From Panopea generosa (Eukaryota; Mollusca; Bivalvia; Adapedonta; Hiatellidae): a stretch of DNA of 64,000 nt. Every line of letters starts with the position of its first letter. Within the stretch, counting starts at the first letter, position 1. A program made the translations under genes and the position numbers. The notes under the pieces were generated by a model. The model saw only the letters and a program-made list of their open reading frames with translations, was not told the origin of the DNA and made no database searches. The DNA is taken from contig CM055911.1 of NCBI GenBank assembly GCA_029582155.1, positions 24,815,514-24,879,513 on the forward strand, in the 5' to 3' direction. Positions 57,087-64,000 of this stretch are shown here, one piece after another.

Positions 57087-57231
57087 GTGATGGTACTTTG
57101 GGGAATAATCAGGAGAAAAAAAAAATTGGAGAATTTATGTTTCGAGAGAGAAGCATTTCCTAGTACTAAGGAAGTTTCAATATTAATTTCCTTTGGAAAT
57201 CTCATTTTAACAATTCTTTTCAAGAATTAAG
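57087..57231 (+). other. Splice-bounded segment, coding status unclear
   Basis: ATTTTCCTCAG before and ATTAAG/GTAAGT after are strong splice signals around 145 bp. In the only long frame (VMVLWGIIRRKKKLENLCFE...) a TAA falls just before the donor, so it would have to be a non-coding or 5'-untranslated exon, or chance. Confidence 0.25.
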
Positions 57232-57244
57232 GTAAGTATAACCT

Positions 57245-57840
57245 GAAGATATCAATTAAATGCTTTTTTGTATTATTTTGTGAGCAAACTATGTTAAGAT
57301 GACAGATTGCATACTTTGTTTTTATTACTGTTCGAATGAATCACTGTACATTTGCGCAGGTTTTATCTCATTTCTGTCCTTGTGCTCTGCCTGTTTTTGT
57401 TCTCTGGTATATTGTATCTCTATCATTTTAAGCATATTTGATAAAACACATGCAATCTTGAAACATGCAACATGCAGCATTTATTGCCTGGGATAATATG
57501 TATTTTACTATGGGAGTTTACAATGCTGTCACAGACTATCGATACATGTAATGATTCACTAGGTTGGAATCAATTTAGATAGGATATTATAATGGTTGCA
57601 GTAACGATGGATTTAAGGCAACAGAATTTGCCCTGTAAGAAGGTCCTAATGCTAAAGTGTATTCCAGGGGTGGTATTTTTCACCAACCATTCTTAAGAAT
57701 ATTCTTAGACTTGTACACAAGGATGATTTTTGAAAAACATGCTCGGAGATAATTTTTTGTGACCTAAATTTGCAAGCATGTAGCGACACCTGAATATAGT
57801 CTATCATGAACTCTTGCAATTACTTTGTAATTATGTCACG
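57245..57840. other. No gene seen
   Basis: A 65-codon hydrophobic frame at 57,299 (Cys/Ser/Ile-rich) looks non-coding. Confidence 0.45.
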
Positions 57841-57847
57841 GCATGTG

Positions 57848-58062
57848 GAGCACATGGTCCAGTGGTAGAGCACCGAACCCATGATCGATTGGAGGGTCAT
57901 GAGTTCGATTCTCCACCACGACTATGTAGGGTGTCCTTGAGCAAAACACTTTTTCTACATATGCTTAGTACTGGTTCTACCCAGGAAGACTTCGAAAGTG
58001 ATTTGCCTAAGTTGTAAAAAATTATGTCACAATCGAAGAAAAATAAATAAGTTTAAACTATA
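57848..58062 (+). repeat. SINE F4
   Basis: ATGGTCCAGTGGTAGAGCAC head, GAGTTCGATTCTCCACCACG B-box region, GTTCTACCCAGGAAGACTTC, end CACAATCGAAGAAAAATAAA. Confidence 0.9.
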
Positions 58063-58179
58063 TGTTATGGTAAACTTAGATATCTAAGGCTGAAATCTGG
58101 ATTGTTAAGCTTAAATCTAAGAACATTCTCAAGAGTTGTTGGTGAATACGACTCCTTGCTAATACTTAAAAACTTCATA

Positions 58180-59480
58180 CCAAGGAAAGCATCCAAGTGA
58201 TCATGATTTTAGACTGGTTCCTGTATTTAAGTGTTTAAAATTAAACTAAAGAAAATGTTGGTAAAACAGAAGCCTGGTGATCGTGATTTAAGACCCAGAT
58301 TCCCAAATTGTGTTTCATTGACATTGAATAAAGAATATTTCAGTAACCAGTCAAAATTTAAGTTAAAATGTTAAGTATTAAAGTAAAACACGAGAAAATG
58401 TTGTTGAAACATATGCCTGGTGATCATGATTTTAGACTGGTTCCTGTATTTAAGTTAAACAAGAGAAAATGTTGAAACAGATGCCTGGCTTCTGTTTCAC
58501 CAACAGCTACTTAAAAACTTAACTAAGTTTTGACTGGTTATTTATCTATTATATAATCAATATCAATGAAGCCGTATGCAGTTTTATTGGAACCAATCTA
58601 AAATCATGATCACCTGGCTGCTTTTCTTAGATTTAAGTTTTTAAGTATTTAAGTATATGTTGGTGAAACAGCTCCCTGGTGATCATGATTTTAGGCTGGT
58701 TCCTGTATTTAAGTAAAACACGAGAAAATGTTGTTGAAACAGATGCCTGGTGATCATGATTTTAAACTGGTTCCTGTATTTAAGTAAAACTTAAGAAAAT
58801 GTTGTTGGAACAGATGCCTGGTGATCATGATTTTAGAATGGTTCCTGTATTTAAGTAAAACAAGAGAAAATGTTGAAACAGATGCCTGGTGATCATGATT
58901 TTAGGCTGGTTCCTGTATTTAAGTAAAACACGAGAAAATGTTGTTGAAACAGATGCCTGGTGATCATGATTTTAGACTGGTTCCTGTATTTAAGTAAAAC
59001 TTAAGAAAATGTTGTTGAAACAGATGCCTGGTGATCATGATTTAGACTGGTTCCTGTATTTAAGTAAAACTTATGAAAATGTTGTTGAAACAGATGCCTA
59101 GTGATCATGATTTTAGACTGGTTCCTGTATTTAAGTAAAACTTATGAAAATGTTGGTGAAACAGATGCCTAGTGATCATGATTTTAGACTGGTTCCTGTA
59201 TTAAAGTAAAACTTAAGAAAATGTTGGTGAAACAGATGTCTGGTGATCATGATTTTAGAATGGTTCCTGTATTTAAGTAAAACAAGAGAAAATGTTGAAA
59301 CAGATGCCTGGTGATCATGATTTTAGGCTGGTTCCTGTATTTAAGTAAAACACGAGAAAATGTTGTTGAAACAGATGCCTAGTGATCACGATTTTAGACT
59401 GGTTCCTGTATTTAAGTAAAACTTAAGAAAATGTTGGTGAAACAGATGTCTGGTGATCATGATTTTAGAATGGTTCCAGA
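58180..59480 (+). repeat. 71-bp satellite derived from MITE C, about 16 copies
   Basis: Unit CCTGGTGATCATGATTTTAG, ACTGGTTCCTGTATTTAAGT, AAAACTTAAGAAAATGTTGT and TGAAACAGATG. Variants differ in ACACGAG, ACAAGAG or ACTTAAG. A complete MITE C interrupts it at 58,486-58,690. Confidence 0.95.
58486..58690. repeat. MITE C, within the satellite
   Basis: CCTGGCTTCTGTTTCACCAA at left is inverse to TTGGTGAAACAGCTCCCTGG at right. It carries AACCAATCTAAAATCATGAT, the inverse of the satellite unit. Confidence 0.8.
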
Positions 59481-59489
59481 AAATTTGGC

Positions 59490-60320
59490 AGTTTCCAACA
59501 AAAAAAGAAGAAGAAAAAACAAAGAAAAAAAAAAGAAACTATGTTATATAATGTGTTATTTTTTGTAACTCTCTCTACCTGTATTCTCACTCTCTTTCAT
59601 CCCCTTTCACTCTTCAAACCAATATATAAGCAAATTACTAAACACTGAAGAGGTAAGAAAAGTTACTAGACATCTTCAAATTTTTCTTCCTGCCTGGGAA
59701 CTTTACAGTAACTACCTGGCATTCATTCACACACACAAATTCACATCTCATCCGTTCATGATCATTTCCAGAGAATTTCCGTGTTTACAAAGTTACCTAT
59801 GCAATTTCCTGAAGTCCTTTTTCAATTAAAATTGAATTCCACACACGTTTTTTGCTTTGAAGTTTTCAGGAGCTTTTCTAGAGCCTACCTGTCGAAATTG
59901 ATACTGACTCACTTGGAAATTATTTGCAACGCAGTAAAATTCTAGTGTTATTGTTTCTAAAAATAATGTTGTTATTGATTTTAATAGTTTGCGTAAATAG
60001 TGGAAATAAAATACCCCGGCTTACTGAGAAACTACGTATTTCGATAATTTATATTATTGTTCTTTAATTAAAGACAGTTGCTGGTATGATTTCTGATGCA
60101 TTAACTTTGTTTTTTATGTTATGGATATTATAGCAGTAACTTGGATTTGTTGATTAAGAATAAAAATACATTTTCTACGATGATTGAAAACTTTAAAAAT
60201 CTAAATTTCTTCTCATGAGAAAGCAATACTTTCTTCAGTTATATAGATTTTCTTCCATTCTTTTGTTTTACTTTTTTCCTTATTTTCTTATTTTATTTCA
60301 GTCTTGTTTCCTTCTTTTAT
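59490..60320. other. No gene seen
   Basis: AT-rich. GAAGAG/GTAAGA at about 59,650 is an isolated donor-like site. Confidence 0.5.
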
Positions 60321-60326
60321 TCAGCA

Positions 60327-60612
60327 GGGCCCTGTTAGCTCAGTTGGTAGTGCAACTGACTATCAATCCAAGGGTCGTGAGTTCAAATCCACACTCGAGG
60401 CCATAGTCTCAGTAATGACAGATACAATTCATTGCATCTCATTGTCACTCATCTCTCACCACTGATTTAAGTGGGAAAGTTATCAGTTACTTGTGGAGAT
60501 AGGTATGCTTGAGTTATGATTTAGCTTCTAAGATCCAATAAAAGAGTGGTTAGGTTACACTGATCATCTGCTAGCCCTTAATGGCATAAAATTGATGCTA
60601 AATATTCAAACA
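60327..60612 (+). repeat. SINE F1, best-preserved tRNA-like head
   Basis: GGCCCTGTTAGCTCAGTTGG begins the head; GAGTTCAAATCCAC is the B box; the outer arms GGCCCTG and CGAGGCC can pair at 6 of 7 positions. The anticodon stem is poor, so this is a SINE head and not a working tRNA gene. The 3' end is ATGCTAAATATTCAAACATT. Confidence 0.85.
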
Positions 60613-60614
60613 TT

Positions 60615-61430
60615 CAAATCATCTCTTTATTCCCCTTGTCTTGTTTTAACAGCTTGACACCATTCTTAAGTATGATCTGTTCATTTTTCTGTCCAGTATC
60701 TCATTTCCTTCTTCTGTCTTTATGTTTATTTCTTTCAGTGTCCAGTATCTAACTTTCATCAAAAACTACCAATTCTTTGTTTCCTCTTCTGTGTCAATTT
60801 CTTTATCCCTTACCCTGAATTCCATCCATCCATTTCATGTTCCTTCATCTGTATAACCTATATGTGTCCAGTATCCTATTTTCGTTAGTATTTCCTCTTC
60901 TGTTTTCAATCTTTATCCCTACCCTCTGTCATTATCCAACTATTTTGGGCTGTTGTGCGAGATTCCATTTCTTCTCTTTCTACCTAGGCTGTAAGTGACC
61001 TTTAAGTGACTTCAGAGTATTTTGAAGAAAGTTGGGTAAATAACTGAGCCCATTTCCATGTTCCTGGCAACACAAGCATGTACCCCTGTTTTACATGTGT
61101 TAGATAATTGGACATGAGATAGAAGTATTTGAACTGGACATTTATGTTGATAACTATCCCTCAGATGTTAAACTAGAGCACAGTTTGGCGCCATTTAATG
61201 ATCTTAAATATGCTATCGTAACAATTTACTTAATTCTGGAAATTCTTATTTTTTTGTGTGTCATGGATTTGGAAGTAATAAACGTTTAATCGGATTTATT
61301 GATTAAATCATTTGATCAGGTATAATTGGATTTATTAATTAGTCCATTTGATCAGTTATAATTGCTTTGTTGACTGTTTTGTTTTGGTTTGAATCATTGA
61401 CTTTTATCATCGGTAAAGCATGTATGTGAC
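60615..61430. other. No gene seen
   Basis: Pyrimidine-rich then AT-rich. GTCCAGTATCTCATTTCC and GTCCAGTATCTAACTTTC are local near-repeats (60,692-60,890). Confidence 0.5.
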
Positions 61431-61434
61431 TATG

Positions 61435-61560
61435 TTATATAGTATATTATATATTGTTTTATATGTTGTGTTATATACTGTATTATATTGTATTATATAC
61501 TGTATTATATATTATATTGTATTATATTTTGTATTATTTATTATATAATATATTGTAAAG
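61435..61560. repeat. AT-rich simple repeat
   Basis: Repeats of TATACTGTATTATAT and TATATTGTATTATA. Confidence 0.9.
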
Positions 61561-61992
61561 TAAATATTTAAATTCAGTAGAACTTGTTTGGCTTGGACAC
61601 GGATGGCTGTAACCCATTTTTATGTCAATTAATGTCTGGTGATACCATAAAAATTAAATTATTGTGTTTATGCCAAGATTTCAAATATCCAGGCATTGAA
61701 GGTGGGGACATAATTTGTAAGATTCAGAGTCATCAATAAATTTTTAAAAAAATAAACCCCACACAATCATATATATATAAATTGATATACTTGATTCTTT
61801 TATCATGTCATCAAGTTATTGTGCTTTTTCTGTTATCAGAGAGACCTTCATTTCCATCACAGCAACTAATAAGGGAGTTAAATATAAGTCTACTATTATT
61901 AATATTAATGCTAAGACCTCCAGAGTTACAGTTCTTACTTGCAGCAGTGTCAGTTTACTTTCTGCCTAAATAAAAAACATTCTCCTGTGAAT

Positions 61993-62065
61993 CATGTCAG
62001 AGACTGGGTGGGGTATCTTGTCAGATTTATACCTGATTTGTGGCATGATTGTTCAACAGGACAGC
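61993..62065 (+). repeat. SINE F2 core fragment
   Basis: GACTGGGTGGGGTATC...TTGTGGCATGATTG matches the F2 core without head or end. Confidence 0.4.
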
Positions 62066-62129
62066 TGCAGTTCAAATATAATTATGCATGAAGAGTAGAT
62101 TTTTTTCAAATGGAGATTAATGTTCGTAG

Positions 62130-62262
62130 GTTATGTCATGGTGGTGGAGGAAGGCATCAGAAGCATGATCTGAGTAGAAGCACCAGCTTTTTGAAGTATC
62201 TTCAAAACTTTTCATATAAAATTTTGGAACTGAGCTGGGCTTAGGCTGCCTGGCCACAGCGG
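62130..62262 (-). repeat. SINE F3 (minus), decayed
   Basis: GGTTATGTCATGGTGGTGG, GAAGGCATCAGAA, CTTTTCATATAAAATTTTGG in the order of a reversed F3. Confidence 0.55.
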
Positions 62263-62344
62263 AACTGGGAACCATAAAAGCAACATGGTGGCGCATCACA
62301 CAACACTATGCAGTCAAGCAGCCTGCCTCTGGAAGTTACAGATA

Positions 62345-62955
62345 TAGGGGTGAAAATAAGGGAATGGAAGGGGAATATTAGGGTGATAGTAAGGGGATGG
62401 AAGGGGAATACATGATTGTATCAGGGTGAAAAGAAGGGGATTGAAGGGGAATATTAGGGTGATAGTAAGGGGATAGAAGGGGAATATCGGTGAAAATAAG
62501 GGGATGGAAGGGGAATATTAGGGTAAAAAATACATAAGGGGATGGAAGGGGAATATGAGGGTGAAAGTAAGGGTTGGAAAGGGAATATTAGGATGAAAGT
62601 AAGGGGATTGAATGGGGAATAGAAGGGTAAAGTAAAGGGATTGAAGGGGGAATATTTGGGTGAAAGTAAGGGAATAGAAGGTGAATATTTGGGTGAAAAT
62701 AAGGGGATGGAATGAGAATATAAGGGTAAAAGTATTGGGATGGAAGGGAATATTGGGGTAAAAGTAAGGGGATGGAAGGGGAATATAAGGGTGAAAGTAA
62801 AGGGATAGAAAGGGGATATAGGGATGAAAGTAAGGTGAAGAAAGAGGAATATAAGATATAAATAAGGGGTGGGAAGAGGAATATAGGGATGAAAGTTGGG
62901 GATGTAAGGAGAATATAAATGAAAAAGAAGGGATGGAAGGCGAATATAGGGGATT
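62345..62955 (+). repeat. ~34-bp purine-rich satellite, about 18 copies
   Basis: Unit GGGGATGGAAGGGGAATATT plus AGGGTGAAAGTAA, increasingly diverged toward the 3' side. Confidence 0.95.
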
Positions 62956-63180
62956 AAGGTAGGGATGTTATGACATCATGTCAATGGAAATACTTATTTT
63001 CAAATTGACTTTTATACCAACCTTATTTTTGCCTTTATTTTAATCAATGATTTAATTGTAGAATATTGTAATAGACTCTACCAACCTTGATTTGATTGCA
63101 AGGCAATGAATGTAGATGCTGATAATATCAAATGACATGACTTTTGTTTTTACACCAACGTTGTCCTTCTTCTGGGACAG

Positions 63181-63440
63181 CGATGACTGTGTTTACAAAT
63201 AAACAACAAACTTGAGAGCCAGTCTACAGAATTCCAGACTGGCATCATCAACATAGCAGAGGACATGCAGTGATCTATAATAAGACCCGCCATGTAGTTG
63301 TTCGCTTGGAATGACGGCTGACAACAGGTTGTCCATAAATAAAACAAGTTGAATACTGATGCTGTCAGACAAGATTAGCTGCTGGTAGTTGTATTTTCTT
63401 TTTGCTGTGGCATGAAACTGAATTTTTCTGGGCAATTTGG
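63181..63440 (-). pseudogene. Possible reverse-transcriptase remnant (LINE type)
   Basis: On the minus strand one frame reads IQLVLFMDNLLSAVIPSEQ and then LHVLCYVDDASLE. The last resembles the YxDD catalytic box of LINE reverse transcriptases with the expected spacing from an (I)NDLL-like motif. The frame stops soon after, at 63,193, and continues in another frame, so it is dead if real. No endonuclease or other pol part is seen. Confidence 0.25.
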
Positions 63441-63589
63441 TTTTCCTGGTATAATCAGTTCCTGATATGTTTTCCTGGTTGACTGATAGTTCTAATTACT
63501 GATGCAGGTGGTTTCTTGCTTTTGTGCATCCAAGGTTACTGAACCTGCAGAATGAAACAAAAGTATGTTTTGTAAGAATGTATTTAGCT

Positions 63590-63650
63590 TTATGATATAT
63601 GCAGCTGATTTCCTGTTTTATGATATATACAGCTGGTTTCCTGTTTAATG
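63590..63650 (+). repeat. Two-copy 27-bp repeat
   Basis: TTTATGATATATGCAGCTGA TTTCCTG and the near copy TTTATGATATATACAGCTGG TTTCCTG. Confidence 0.85.
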
Positions 63651-63699
63651 CATTAAATAACCTAGAAAAATAAACATTTGAGAAGTCTAATTTTGAATG

Positions 63700-64000
63700 C
63701 ACTGAAAAAAGAGTAAAAAAAGTAAATCGTAAGAATAATCATTATAATTCTTATATTATTTAAAAATATAATATAACAGTCTGAAATACTGTTTTTTCTT
63801 ATTGTTTTATTTTTGATTTACCGTACACCTCCAAAATAACGAGGTGCGGAATGCATTTTTTGTAGATGTACCGGAAAAATAAGTTTAAATTGTGCATGTA
63901 ATGTGTCTAAGGCTATAAAACACATATTTTGTAGTAAAGACCAAATGCAAGAGTGTCAAGTCATTTTATTTTCTATAAAATGGGGGGGGGGGCATTTATT
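63700..64000. other. No gene seen; ends in a poly-G run
   Basis: AT-rich sequence ending in GGGGGGGGGG near 63,983. TTTACCGTACACCTCC resembles the sequence near 30,335. Confidence 0.5.

Noticed and set aside
60327-60400. Possible functional tRNA gene
   Set aside because: The acceptor and T arms are fair, but the D and anticodon stems are poor, and SINE F1 body sequence follows directly, as in many dispersed copies.

Overview
This window looks like intronic and intergenic DNA from an AT-rich, repeat-dense invertebrate nuclear genome. A marine lophotrochozoan, most likely a mollusc, fits best. That is inferred from spliced exons with GT..AG borders, many tRNA-headed SINE families, short inverted-repeat elements (MITEs), a dispersed repeat ending in TTGGGCCTCTTGTTT, and about a dozen unrelated tandem arrays. 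There are no bacterial-type operons, no rRNA genes and no CRISPR array. No complete gene can be read end to end; nearly all the short open frames are chance or repeat-derived.

Coding content, all on the + strand: (1) 8,253-8,402 is a 150-bp internal exon for most of a C1-type zinc finger, with the short loop I associate with tensin / C1-TEN proteins. (2) 39,599-42,271 is an 891-codon open exon for a low-complexity, probably disordered protein that I do not recognise; it ends at a clean GTGAGT donor. (3) 49,749-49,955 is a 69-codon candidate first coding exon with an internal duplication, ending at GTAAGT. All three end in phase 0, so they could be alternative N-terminal or cassette exons of one large gene whose shared 3' part lies outside the window. 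That is a hypothesis, not something the sequence shows. Weaker exon-like pieces lie at 2,513, 9,332 (frame broken), 44,954, 53,121, 55,613 and 57,087. A possible reverse-transcriptase remnant lies near 63,200 on the minus strand.

Repeat layout: 0-8 kb holds SINE pieces, a GA-rich tract and a mollusc-type dispersed repeat. 10-21 kb holds a series of minisatellites (about 19-bp, ~65-bp, 80-bp, ~130-bp, 35-bp, CAT-triplet, 47-bp, 20-bp). 22-29.9 kb is SINE-rich and includes a SINE nested in another SINE with an 11-bp target duplication, and a 1,491-bp element with identical 470-bp direct terminal repeats inside another SINE. 30-36 kb holds MITEs and degenerate repeats. 36.7-38.4 kb is a 27-copy satellite grown from the B-box part of a SINE. 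42.5-43.2 kb, 46.0-46.3 kb, 58.1-59.5 kb and 62.3-62.9 kb are further arrays, the 58-kb one derived from a MITE end.

I label the SINE families F1-F6 for internal reference only. F1 has a GTTAGCTCAGT...GAGTTCAAATCC head and a GCTAAATATTCAAAC end. F2 has a CTAGTGGTA...GGGTTCGATCC head, a TGTCTGCGGCATGAT core and an ACACCATACAACAAC end. F3 has a TGGCTGAGTGGTCTAAGG head and a GGCGTTAAACCCCATTAAA end. F4 has a GTCCAGTGGTAGAGCACC head. F5 has a GTGTAGTGGATAGAGTGTTGG head. F6 has a TAAGTAAACACTACATTG start.
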